Source: Parabacteroides sp. 52 (GTDB lineage: Bacteria; Bacteroidota; Bacteroidia; Bacteroidales; Tannerellaceae). Taken from it: 64,000 bases of DNA. The stretch lies in the NCBI RefSeq assembly GCF_010500925.1, contig NZ_QVMG01000006.1:1-64000 (forward strand), in the 5' to 3' direction. This document shows, piece after piece, positions 43,533 to 53,601 of this stretch. Position numbers and translations under genes: made by a program. The notes below the pieces were generated by a model. The model saw only the letters and a program-made list of their open reading frames with translations, made no database searches and was not told where the DNA came from. How positions within the stretch are numbered: position 1 is the stretch's first letter; each line of letters opens with the position of its first letter.

Positions 43533-43561
43533 GTTACTTATCTCCCCCTCTTGTCAATCGA

Positions 43562-44581
43562 TTATCGTATCAGGAAGTTAAATTTATCTATATTTTTCAA
43601 AGCAATCCCTGTGCCTTTGGCTACCGCATGCAAGGGATCTTCTGCTACGTTGAATTTAATATTTATTTTATCCGTAAGCCTTTTGTCCAATCCACGCATC
43701 AAGGCACCGCCACCAGCCAGGTAAATACCGTTGCGTACAATGTCGGCATAGAGTTCCGGGGGGGTTTGTTCCAATGCGCTCAGGATGGCAGCTTCCATCT
43801 TTGAGATGGATTTCTCCATGCAATGGGCTACTTCCTGGTAAGAGACAGGCACCTCCATCGGTAACGCTGTCATCTGGTTAGGACCGTGCACGATGTAATC
43901 TTCCGGTGGATTTTCCAGAAATGTCAGGGCTGATCCAACGTTGATCTTTATCGCTTCTGCTGTTCGTTCCCCCACTTTCACATTGTGCTGGCGACGCATA
44001 TACTCCATGATGTCGGCCGTCAGGTCATCCCCCGCTATACGAATGGATTTATTGGAAACAATACCTCCCAGCGAGATCACAGCAATTTCCGTTGTTCCCC
44101 CACCTATATCTACGATCATATTTCCTTCCGGAGCTTCCACGTCGATGCCAATACCTATGGCAGCCGCCATGGGTTCATAAATCATGTAGACGTCGCGTCC
44201 GCCGGCATGTTCGGCCGAGTCATGTACGGCACGTATCTCTACTTCCGTACTGCCGGAAGGAATACAGACAACGATGCGCAGGGAAGGAGAAAACCAACTG
44301 TTCTTCTTGTTGATCATCTTTATCATGCCGCGTATCATCTGCTCGGCAGCAAAGAAGTCGGCAATCACGCCATCCCGTAAAGGGCGGACTGTACGGATAT
44401 TTTCATGTGTCTTGCCATGCATCTGGCGTGCCTTCTCACCGATTGCCAACACTTTGTCGGTACGACGATCCAGGGCGACAACAGAGGGTTGATCCACGAC
44501 CACTTTCCCATTACTGATGATAATGGTATTGGCAGTACCAAGGTCCATTGCCAATTCCTGGGTAAAAGAGAATAAGCCCAT
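43562..44581 (-). CDS. mreB: Rod shape-determining actin homologue MreB
   Basis: Cytoskeletal ATPase that organises wall elongation along the membrane. The 339-residue protein shows the actin-fold ATP motifs: phosphate 1 LAMDLGTANTII, connect 1 RPLRDGVIADFFAAE, phosphate 2 MIVDIGGGTTEIAVISLGG, and the adenosine motif GIYLAGGGALMRGLDKRL. IRIAGDDLTADIMEYMRRQHN is the usual MreB stretch. Length and sequence are standard. It starts 17 bases after the purH stop. Confidence 0.98.
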   Translation of the reverse strand: MGLFSFTQELAMDLGTANTIIISNGKVVVDQPSVVALDRRTDKVLAIGEKARQMHGKTHENIRTVRPLRDGVIADFFAAEQMIRGMIKMINKKNSWFSPSLRIVVCIPSGSTEVEIRAVHDSAEHAGGRDVYMIYEPMAAAIGIGIDVEAPEGNMIVDIGGGTTEIAVISLGGIVSNKSIRIAGDDLTADIMEYMRRQHNVKVGERTAEAIKINVGSALTFLENPPEDYIVHGPNQMTALPMEVPVSYQEVAHCMEKSISKMEAAILSALEQTPPELYADIVRNGIYLAGGGALMRGLDKRLTDKINIKFNVAEDPLHAVAKGTGIALKNIDKFNFLIR

Positions 44582-44598
44582 ATTTTGTTGTTTTATTT

Positions 44599-46122
44599 TT
44601 AATGTTTAAAATGACGAACGCCTGTCTTTACCATAGCAATACCGTTTGCATTGCAATAGTCAACAGATAAGTTATCGTTAACAGACCCCGCCGGCTGAAT
44701 CACAGCTTTGATACCTTCTTGGGCTGCAATCTCTACACAATCGGGAAATGGGAAGAAGGCATCGGATGCCATCACGGCACCGTTCAGGTCGAAATCAAAC
44801 GATTTGGCCTTCTCAATGGCTTGTCTGAGAGAGTCTACACGGGATGTTTGTCCAATGCCACTGGCACAAAGTTGTTTGTTCTTTGCCAATGTGATGGCGT
44901 TCGATTTGCTGTGTTTCACGATTTTATTGGCGAACAGCATATCTTCTATCTCCTGGGAGGTCGGTTGCTTTTCAGTCATCGGCTCCAGATCACCTGTTTG
45001 TTGGATACTTAAATCCTTATCTTGTACCAATACACCGTTCAACAAAGAACGGAATTGAACAGCCGGTGTCTTACTCTCTTTGCGTACCAGGATGATACGG
45101 TTTTTCTTTTGCATCAAGATAGCCAGCGCCTCTTCGTCGTAGCTCGGTGCAATAATGACTTCAAAGAATATCTTATGAATCTCTTCGGCCACCTCGGCTG
45201 TGATGCGGGTGTTCGTGATCAGGATGCCCCCGAAGGCAGAAACCGGATCACCGGCCAAAGCATCTTTCCAGGCTTCCAACACAGTCGGACGGGAAGCAAT
45301 ACCGCAGGCATTGTTGTGTTTCAGGATCGCGAAAGTGAGTTCTTCAAACTCATCCAATAAGCTAACGGCGGCATCTATATCCAAGAGATTGTTGTAGGAT
45401 ATTTCTTTGCCATGCAATTGATCAAAGAGATCTGCAAATTTGCCATAAAACTTAGCCGCCTGGTGAGGGTTCTCTCCATAACGCAAAGACATCGGATTGT
45501 CAACGGCTGCCCGGAAGTGAGAAGCTTCTTTTTGATCAAAATAAGAAAAGATAGCCGAGTCATAACCGGAAGAAACCGCAAAGGCTTCTTTGGCAAACCA
45601 GCGACGGTCTTCCCAATCCGAAACAGCTCCTTTTTCGTTCAGGAGATCCATCAACGGTTGGTATTGTGCTTTAGAGGCAACGATGATAACATCTTTGAAA
45701 TTCTTTGCCGCAGCACGTATCAAAGAGATACCGCCTATATCAATTTTTTCAATGATTGCTTGTTCTTCCGCTCCGGAGGCTACCGTTTCCTCAAAAGGAT
45801 AAAGATCGACAATGACCAGGTCAATCTCCGGAATACCATATTCTGCTATTTGCGAACGATCCAGTTCATTCTCCCGACGGGTCAGGATGCCTCCGAATAT
45901 TTTCGGATGAAGTGTTTTGACACGCCCCCCCAAGATGGAAGGATAACCCGTTAAATCCTCCACGGCTTCACAAGGAATACCTAAAGATTCGATAAAAGAT
46001 TGAGTCCCACCTGTGGACACAAAGCTAACACCTTCGTTATGAAGCTTTTTAATTATTTCATCCAACCCTTCCTTGTAATACACGGAAACCAATGCACGCT
46101 TTATCTGTTTCGTTGCAGTCAT
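44599..46122 (-). CDS. purH: Bifunctional AICAR formyltransferase / IMP cyclohydrolase
   Basis: Catalyses the last two steps of IMP synthesis. The 507-residue protein has the N-terminal MGS-like IMP cyclohydrolase domain (about 1-190; ALVSVYYKEGLDEIIKKL, GGRVKTLHPKIFGGIL, DLVIVDLYPFEETVA) and the C-terminal AICAR transformylase domain (SLRYGENPHQAAKFYG, LKHNNACGIASRP, and SDAFFPFPDCVEIAAQEGIKAVIQPAGSV in part). The catalytic Lys-His pair lies in LKHNN. It is the first gene of the minus-strand operon leading into mreBCD-mrdA-rodA and has a TAnnTTTG box 38 bases upstream. Confidence 0.97.
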   Translation of the reverse strand: MTATKQIKRALVSVYYKEGLDEIIKKLHNEGVSFVSTGGTQSFIESLGIPCEAVEDLTGYPSILGGRVKTLHPKIFGGILTRRENELDRSQIAEYGIPEIDLVIVDLYPFEETVASGAEEQAIIEKIDIGGISLIRAAAKNFKDVIIVASKAQYQPLMDLLNEKGAVSDWEDRRWFAKEAFAVSSGYDSAIFSYFDQKEASHFRAAVDNPMSLRYGENPHQAAKFYGKFADLFDQLHGKEISYNNLLDIDAAVSLLDEFEELTFAILKHNNACGIASRPTVLEAWKDALAGDPVSAFGGILITNTRITAEVAEEIHKIFFEVIIAPSYDEEALAILMQKKNRIILVRKESKTPAVQFRSLLNGVLVQDKDLSIQQTGDLEPMTEKQPTSQEIEDMLFANKIVKHSKSNAITLAKNKQLCASGIGQTSRVDSLRQAIEKAKSFDFDLNGAVMASDAFFPFPDCVEIAAQEGIKAVIQPAGSVNDNLSVDYCNANGIAMVKTGVRHFKH

Positions 46123-46159
46123 TCTTATTTAATATTTATTATTTTAATGTTATGGAGCA

Positions 46160-46167
46160 CAAAAATA
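46160..46167 (-). promoter_or_regulatory. Putative promoter (-7 box) of purH-mreBCD-mrdA-rodA
   Basis: Plus-strand CAAAAATA is TATTTTTG on the minus strand, 37 bases from purH; no other promoter box is evident before mreB. Confidence 0.5.
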
Positions 46168-46329
46168 GGGATTTATTTCCAATATAGAAATGTACAGGGG
46201 AATAATATCACGTATTTTCTACTTGTTTTTTAATCTTTTAAATCCCGGTTACTGATTCATACGCATGTTTTTTCTTAAAAAGAAGACTTCCTTCCGACGC
46301 AGCCGGTAAACGCCCCAAGAGCAAGATAT

Positions 46330-46427
46330 ATAAAATTGCTGACAGTTGTCGGCAAAATTGCTGATAACTGTCGGCAATTGTGCTGATATATATCGGCAAT
46401 TGTGCCGACAACTGTCAGCAATTTTAT
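46330..46427. repeat. Quadruple-palindrome element, copy D
   Basis: Four 20-bp units at 46336-46355, 46358-46377, 46380-46399 and 46402-46421, with spacers aa, tt, tt. Unit 1 (TTGCTGACAGTTGTCGGCAA) matches the reverse complement of unit 4 at 19 of 20 positions and that of unit 2 at 17 of 20. ATAAAA on the left and TTTTAT on the right are inverted, as in copy A. It lies between the divergent purH and ABC-F genes; the rest of 46123-46561 holds only the 9-bp tandem repeat and two promoter boxes. Confidence 0.9.
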
Positions 46428-46434
46428 TTCCCCG

Positions 46435-46490
46435 CCTCTAACTCCTCTAACTCCTTTGACTCCTCTAACTCCTTTACCCCCTTTAACTCC
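46435..46490. repeat. 9-bp tandem repeat CTCCTNTRA
   Basis: Consecutive units ctcctctaa, ctcctttga, ctcctctaa, ctcctttac, then a degenerate one and tttaactcc. They begin eight bases after copy D. The same units occur at 20099-20206. Confidence 0.8.
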
Positions 46491-46521
46491 AGCCCATACG
46501 AATTGTTTCAACTATTTTCCT

Positions 46522-46529
46522 TACCTTTG
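46522..46529 (+). promoter_or_regulatory. Putative promoter (-7 box) of the ABC-F gene
   Basis: TACCTTTG, 32 bases before the start codon. Confidence 0.55.
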
Positions 46530-46552
46530 CCCCCTCAAAAGCAATTTAATAG

Positions 46553-48178
<1,626 letters not shown>

Positions 48179-48182
48179 ATAA

Positions 48183-50021
48183 ATGAAAAAGAGGATTCTG
48201 TTTCTTTTGGCCCTGTTTGCAGCCTGGTTTGTCGTCTTTGCAATTCAAAAGCCGGCATTCATGTTGTACAATCATACCCTGGCTGCCGATGCCACCTTTA
48301 GCGAATGGATACAGGTGATTTTGCACGGCATGAAATTGGACGCAACAATGGCCGGATACCTGACAGTTCTTCCTCTTCTTTTCATCTTGGGATCCGTCTG
48401 GCTTCCGGGTATATGGCTGAAAAAGTGCCTGCGGGTATATTACCTGGTGATGGCTTTTCTGACAGCAGGCATCTTTGCCATAGACCTGGGGTTATATGGT
48501 TTCTGGGGATTCCGCCTCGACACAACGGTATTCTTCTACCTGCAATCGTCGGTGAAAGACTCCATGGCCAGTGTGCCCATGGGTCTCTTTTTCTTGCTCT
48601 CTCTCGTTTTTCTCATTTATACGTATGGCATCTATTGGTTTTTCAACCGGTGGATATTACCCCATACGCCCGAGTCAATGGTGCGTAGACGATTGTTGGG
48701 TAGCCTCACCTTGTTTTTGTTCGGTGGCTTGATGTTTATTCCGATTCGTGGAGGGGTGACTACTTCTACGGCCAATGTAGGCATGGTCTACTTCAGTCAG
48801 AAGCAGTTTCTTAACCACGCTGCCATCAATCCGGGATTCAGCTTATTGACATCCATCAGCAAACAACAGGATTTTGCCAGTCAGTTTGACTTTTTCCCCG
48901 AAGAAGAACGAAAAGCGATATACGAGACCGTAACTCCCGTACCCGCTCCTTTTGTGGCAAACACCGACACCTTGCTTCAGACAACACGTCCGAATATTTT
49001 ATTGATCTTATTGGAGAGTTTTTCTGCCAATGCCATTGAAGTACTGGGAGGAGAAAAGGGAGTAACCCCAAACATCAACCGCTTGAGCGAAGAAGGGGTA
49101 TTGTTTACCCGTATGTATGCAAATTCTTTCCGCACAGACAGAGGCATCGTCTCCGTATTGAATGCATATTTGGCACAGCCGACAACGTCGATCATGAAGT
49201 ATCCGGCAAAGAGCCAGACCCTTCCTTCCCTGGCGAAAAGCCTGCAAAAAGAGGGGTATGTATCTGATATGCTTTACGGGGGAGATATCAACTTCACGAA
49301 TATGCAAAGTTATTTCTTCAGCTCCGGTTACAATAAAATCACGGCAGACAGAGACTTCCCCTTGACCAGCCGCCTGAGCAAATGGGGAGCCAATGACGAT
49401 GTTACCTTTACCTGGTTGTACAATTCCATCGAAAAGAGACAAAATGCTTCGCCCTGGCTATGTACTTACCTGACCCTTAGCAGCCACGAACCCTTTGAAG
49501 TACCCTATCAGCGATTGCAAGATCCTTATTTGAATTCCGTCGCTTTCACTGACAGTTGCCTGGGACTTTTTATTGATAAGATAAAGAAAACGCCTGTATG
49601 GGACAATCTGTTGGTTATATTGGTATCCGATCATGGGTTCCGCTATCCGGCCGATGTACAGGATTACGAACCACGCCGCTATCACATCCCTATGCTTTGG
49701 CTTGGCGGGGCCGTCAAAGAGCCTAAAAAGATAGACACGTATACCAATCAGACAGACTTGATAGCCACCTTATTGGGACAGATGAATCTGCCTTCGGACG
49801 AATTCATTTTCAGCAAGAATGTATTCTATCCGGCACATCCGCAATATGCCTTCTACACCTACAACAACGGCTTTGCCTTTATCGACTCAACCGGTATGTC
49901 GGTGTATAACAATGAAAACAATAAGTTATTACTGAATGAACCGGAGCAAGGAAGTGATATCCGGGTACAAAAAGGCAAGGCATTGCTGCAAACCTTGTAC
50001 GACGACCTGGGAAACAGGTAA
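48183..50021 (+). CDS. LTA-synthase-like membrane sulfatase-family phosphotransferase
   Basis: A 612-residue inner-membrane protein. The N-terminal third has about five membrane helices (from residue 5 to about 165). The extracytoplasmic alkaline-phosphatase-fold domain follows (about 255-600). It includes NILLILLESFSANAIEVLGG with the first metal Glu, the probable nucleophile T318 in NSFRTDRGIVSVL, SSHEPFEVPY, and the metal pair in LVILVSDHGFRYP. Such enzymes move phosphoglycerol or phosphoethanolamine onto glycans or lipids. Bacteroidales have no lipoteichoic acid, so the acceptor is more likely an envelope lipid or glycan (inference). It is co-transcribed with the ABC-F gene. Confidence 0.9.
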   Translation: MKKRILFLLALFAAWFVVFAIQKPAFMLYNHTLAADATFSEWIQVILHGMKLDATMAGYLTVLPLLFILGSVWLPGIWLKKCLRVYYLVMAFLTAGIFAIDLGLYGFWGFRLDTTVFFYLQSSVKDSMASVPMGLFFLLSLVFLIYTYGIYWFFNRWILPHTPESMVRRRLLGSLTLFLFGGLMFIPIRGGVTTSTANVGMVYFSQKQFLNHAAINPGFSLLTSISKQQDFASQFDFFPEEERKAIYETVTPVPAPFVANTDTLLQTTRPNILLILLESFSANAIEVLGGEKGVTPNINRLSEEGVLFTRMYANSFRTDRGIVSVLNAYLAQPTTSIMKYPAKSQTLPSLAKSLQKEGYVSDMLYGGDINFTNMQSYFFSSGYNKITADRDFPLTSRLSKWGANDDVTFTWLYNSIEKRQNASPWLCTYLTLSSHEPFEVPYQRLQDPYLNSVAFTDSCLGLFIDKIKKTPVWDNLLVILVSDHGFRYPADVQDYEPRRYHIPMLWLGGAVKEPKKIDTYTNQTDLIATLLGQMNLPSDEFIFSKNVFYPAHPQYAFYTYNNGFAFIDSTGMSVYNNENNKLLLNEPEQGSDIRVQKGKALLQTLYDDLGNR

Positions 50022-50047
50022 ACAAGGCTGACCCAAGGCAGACTTGT

Positions 50048-50165
50048 TAATTGAAAATGGAAAATGGAGAATTGAAAATTAAATATGTAATAGAAAAAAA
50101 AGAGAGGATATATCCAAAAGGTATATCCTCTCTTTCATTTTCAATTCTCTATTTTCAATTTTCAA
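50048..50165. repeat. GAAAATTGA-type inverted repeats framing a bidirectional terminator
   Basis: The left arm has attgaaaatggaaaatggag and aattgaaaatta; the right arm has ttttcaattctctattttca and attttcaatt. Between them agagaggatatatcc pairs with ggtatatcctctct, flanked by A-rich and T-rich runs. It separates the convergent sulfatase and endonuclease-fold genes. The arm-hairpin-arm plan is the same as after pgi, but with a different arm sequence. Confidence 0.82.
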
Positions 50166-51067
50166 TTCGCTTTCAGCGCCAGCGTTACCGCCACCGGGAA
50201 ATGATCCGACGGTACCCTGGCAACATAGTCCTGAGAAGAAGTGCCGGCCGCCTGTGTCGCGTCGCCGCCTACCGGAGCCGAACGATACGTATCGGTTAAT
50301 ATGCCGTAACGTTCAACGACAAAGTGAGGAGTCACAAAGATATGATCTATGCGGCTATCCGTCTTGCGGTTGGGGTCAAAACCATTGAATGTACCATTGG
50401 GTGCATAAACGATTTGAGCGTTTTGATAAGAATCCCTCAAAGTACCGGAATTGCTGAGTATCTCGTAGCTTTCATTCGTTTGATCGACATTGAAGTCTCC
50501 TGTCAGAATAACCGCATCGGTTCCACATTGCTCTTTTATCTTCTTTAATATCAGGAGAGAGCTTTGCTTGCGCGCCTCTACACCGACATGGTCAAAATGA
50601 ATATTAAAGAACCATATATTCAAACCATTCGTTTTATCCTTAAACTTTCCCCAGGTACAGATACGAGGCAAAGCGGCATCCCAACCTTTGTTCGGATAAG
50701 TAGTATTTTCTGCCAACCAGAAATTCCCCGAATCCAAGAGGTCGAACCGTTCTTTCTTATAGAAGACAGGTGTATATTCACCCGCCTCTTTGCCATCGTC
50801 TCGTCCCACTCCGATAGAAGCATACCCCGGTAATCCGTCCAACATATCATTCAGTTGCGCGTGCAACACCTCCTGGCTTCCGAACAGATCGAAGTCATGG
50901 TATTGAATAAGCTTACAAACCACCGGACAACGTTGTTTCCAACCGTTCCCTTTCCGGGCGTCTCCATCATTCGCATTGCGGATATTATAAGATGCCACAT
51001 GTATATGTTGCGCACTTATACCGGATATGGAGAGAAAAAGAAGAAGTAATAAAGAATGGATTTTCAT
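50162..51067 (-). CDS. Secreted endonuclease/exonuclease/phosphatase-fold protein
   Basis: A 301-residue exported metal-dependent phosphoesterase (signal peptide 1-19, GISAQ). EEP-superfamily motifs are visible: SYNIRNAN near the N-terminus, the metal glutamate in LFGSQEVLHAQ, FNIHFDHVG, the active-site Asp/Asn in LTGDFNVDQTNE, the SRIDHIFVT block and the final SDHFPVAVTL. Secreted members hydrolyse nucleic acids, sphingomyelin or inositol phosphates, and cannot be separated by sequence reading alone. It lies 20 bases after the GH92 gene on the same strand, so a role in glycan or glycolipid degradation is plausible. Confidence 0.88.
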   Translation of the reverse strand: MKIHSLLLLLFLSISGISAQHIHVASYNIRNANDGDARKGNGWKQRCPVVCKLIQYHDFDLFGSQEVLHAQLNDMLDGLPGYASIGVGRDDGKEAGEYTPVFYKKERFDLLDSGNFWLAENTTYPNKGWDAALPRICTWGKFKDKTNGLNIWFFNIHFDHVGVEARKQSSLLILKKIKEQCGTDAVILTGDFNVDQTNESYEILSNSGTLRDSYQNAQIVYAPNGTFNGFDPNRKTDSRIDHIFVTPHFVVERYGILTDTYRSAPVGGDATQAAGTSSQDYVARVPSDHFPVAVTLALKAN

Positions 51068-51087
51068 TTTTTTAGATTTTTAGTGTG

Positions 51088-53394
51088 TTATCTTTTTTCA
51101 TGAACGGAGAAAGAATAGGGTAGATCAATAGCCTGTGTTCCCCGGTTCATCTGGGGACGGTCGCTCATTTTGATCCGGATCTCTCCTCCTTCACAAAGTT
51201 CTTTTTGTGTGATATAGTTACGCGTAGAGGGTATACCGTTCACAGAGAGTGACTCGATATAGATATTCTTTTCACTGTTTTCCGGCGCATGGATAACCAT
51301 CGTCTTTCCATTTTCAAGATATAAAGTCGCTTTCTTAAACAAAGGAGCCCCCAAGACATACTGGTCGGTACCGGGACATACCGGATAGAATCCCAAAGCG
51401 GAGAAAACATACCAGGCAGATGTCTGTCCATTATCCTCATCTCCGCAATAACCGTCAGGTGTCGGTGTATACATGCGGTTCATTACCTGACGTAACCAAT
51501 ATTGCGCTTTCCAGGGTTCACCGGCATAATTGTACATATAAATCATATGCTGAATCGGTTGGTTTCCATGCGCATAATTTCCCATATTCATTACGGTCAT
51601 TTCCCGGATCTCATGAATCACTCCACCATAATAGCTCTCGTCAAACAAAGGAGGAACGATAAAAACGGAATCGAGCATGGTGACAAAGTTCTTCTTTCCA
51701 CCCATCAGATCGATCAACCCCTGCGGGTCATGGAAGACAGACCAGGAATAATGCCAACTATTCCCTTCGGTAAAGGCATCACCCCACTTCAACGGAGAGA
51801 AAGGAGACTGAAAAGTACCGTCTGCATTACGTCCGCGCATCAGGTTGGATTCCTTATCAAACACGTTCTTGTAGTTCATCGCCCGTTGGGCATAGAGGTC
51901 TATTTCTTTTTTAGGACGTTTCAATATTTTGGCCATGGTATAGATACACCAGTCGGCATAGGCATATTCCAAGGTACGGGCCGTATTCTCATTGACCTTC
52001 ACATCGTAGGGTACATATCCCAATTTGTTATAATACTCGTGTCCCAGACGGCCGGTTGAAGAGGCTTTCGGATGCACATGCTCCGTTCCATACACCATCC
52101 CTTGGTATAAGGTTTCCAGATCGTCAACCTTTACCCCTTTCACATAGGCATCGACCAAAACCGAAGCGGAGTTATTTCCGACCATACACCCCCGGTGACC
52201 GGGACTGGCCCACTCAGGGAAAAAGCCACTTTCTTTATAGGTATTAATCAAGCCTTCCTGTATTTCTTTATTCACAGAGGGATACATCATATTCAGGAAA
52301 GGGAAAAGAGAACGGAAAGTATCCCAGAAACCGGTATCGGTATACATATAACCGGGCAATACTTCCCCATTATACGGGCTATAATGATAGACATTCCCTT
52401 GCGCATCTATTTCATAAAATTTACGCGGGAACAATACCGAGCGATACAAACAAGAATAGAACGTACGGTATTGATCGAGATCTCCCCCTTCCACTTCTAT
52501 TTTACCAAGAACCTCATTCCACGCATTTTGTCCCTTTGCCACAAGCGTATCGAAGGTATCATTGCCCAATTCTTTCATGTTTTGTTCCGCCTGTTCGTAG
52601 CTGATAAAAGAAGAAGCCACTTTGGCATGTACCAACTCCCCTTTCCGCGTTTTGAAACCGATGACGGCACCGGCATGATTCACCTCTTGTTCGAGTGCAT
52701 CTGCATACAAAGTCGAATCAGCAAAAGTAGCTTTGTACGTAAAAGGTTTGTCGAAGGTAATCACAAAATAGTTTTTAAAATTAGCCGGCACCCCGCCACT
52801 GTTACGGGTGGTATAACCGATAATTTTATTTTCCTCCGGTATGACTTTGACATAGGATCCGCGGTTGAAAGCATCCACAACCACATACGAATGATCATTA
52901 TCGGGGAAAGTAAAACGAAACATAGCCGCCCGTTCGGTTGGCGTCACCTCCGTGACGACATCATGTTCCGCCAAATATACCTTATAATAATAAGGCTTAG
53001 CAACCTCCCCTTTATGAGAGAACCAACTGGCCCGCTCCTCTTCATTGAATGTAGGACTGCCTGTCACCGGCATAAGCGAGAACTGTCCGTAGTCATTGAT
53101 CCACGGGCTGGGTTGATGCGTTTGTTTAAAACCACGAATTTTATTGGCCGTATACATATACGTCCATCCATTCCCCATCTTACTGGTCTGGGGTGTCCAG
53201 AAGTTCATTCCCCAGGGACGGGCAATAGCCGGATACGTATTCCCTGTGGAGAGTTCAAAAGTAGATTGTGTGCCCATCAACGGGTTCACATATCCTACCG
53301 GATCGAAAATCTTGTTTTCTGCAGCAATGGACGGTTTCGATATTAGCACAATCATTGCCAGCATGGCAATCGTCCACACATTTTTCTTTCTCAT
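51088..53394 (-). CDS. GH92 alpha-mannosidase
   Basis: A 768-residue secreted exo-alpha-mannosidase of family GH92 (signal peptide 1-24, PSIAA). The N-terminal beta-sandwich begins VNPLMGTQSTFELSTGNTYP, and the catalytic (alpha/alpha)6 barrel contains GFFPEWASPGHRGCMVGNNS (about 387-406), the EGNSWHYSWSVFHDPQGL block (about 538), GNQPIQHMIYMYNYAG, and the Ca2+/acid region CGDEDNGQTSAWYVFSALGF (about 645-664). GH92 enzymes are Ca2+-dependent and release alpha-1,2-, 1,3- or 1,4-mannose from host N-glycans or yeast mannan. It forms a two-gene operon with the EEP-fold gene. Confidence 0.95.
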   Translation of the reverse strand: MRKKNVWTIAMLAMIVLISKPSIAAENKIFDPVGYVNPLMGTQSTFELSTGNTYPAIARPWGMNFWTPQTSKMGNGWTYMYTANKIRGFKQTHQPSPWINDYGQFSLMPVTGSPTFNEEERASWFSHKGEVAKPYYYKVYLAEHDVVTEVTPTERAAMFRFTFPDNDHSYVVVDAFNRGSYVKVIPEENKIIGYTTRNSGGVPANFKNYFVITFDKPFTYKATFADSTLYADALEQEVNHAGAVIGFKTRKGELVHAKVASSFISYEQAEQNMKELGNDTFDTLVAKGQNAWNEVLGKIEVEGGDLDQYRTFYSCLYRSVLFPRKFYEIDAQGNVYHYSPYNGEVLPGYMYTDTGFWDTFRSLFPFLNMMYPSVNKEIQEGLINTYKESGFFPEWASPGHRGCMVGNNSASVLVDAYVKGVKVDDLETLYQGMVYGTEHVHPKASSTGRLGHEYYNKLGYVPYDVKVNENTARTLEYAYADWCIYTMAKILKRPKKEIDLYAQRAMNYKNVFDKESNLMRGRNADGTFQSPFSPLKWGDAFTEGNSWHYSWSVFHDPQGLIDLMGGKKNFVTMLDSVFIVPPLFDESYYGGVIHEIREMTVMNMGNYAHGNQPIQHMIYMYNYAGEPWKAQYWLRQVMNRMYTPTPDGYCGDEDNGQTSAWYVFSALGFYPVCPGTDQYVLGAPLFKKATLYLENGKTMVIHAPENSEKNIYIESLSVNGIPSTRNYITQKELCEGGEIRIKMSDRPQMNRGTQAIDLPYSFSVHEKR

Positions 53395-53550
53395 GATGAA
53401 TTAGTTTTTTTAGAATTGAGTTTACCCTACAAAGTAAATAAAAAACAAATTAGGATTAAAAAGATTCATTGAAATTCCACAAAGAATAGACTCCCTTTAA
53501 TCCTTTACCCTCCTAAAAGAGCAGGAATACGGCAAGATAACCCAGACAAG

Positions 53551-53582
53551 TTTGGCGCAGCGTCTGTCTTTCATTATCTTTG
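53551..53582 (+). promoter_or_regulatory. Putative symporter promoter (-33 and -7 boxes)
   Basis: TTTG at 53551-53554 and TATCTTTG at 53575-53582 with a 20-base spacer, a very good match to the Bacteroidetes promoter; the gene starts 19 bases downstream. Confidence 0.7.
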
Positions 53583-53601
53583 CCAGCAAACCCACACCCA
53601 T

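Noticed and set aside
46275-46511. 78-codon minus-strand frame with G-V-K/R-G repeats
   Set aside because: It is a translation of the 9-bp tandem repeat and copy D; no start signals or family.
52195-53346. 383-codon plus-strand frame opposite GH92
   Set aside because: Antisense to a highly conserved GH92 enzyme; codon shadow only.
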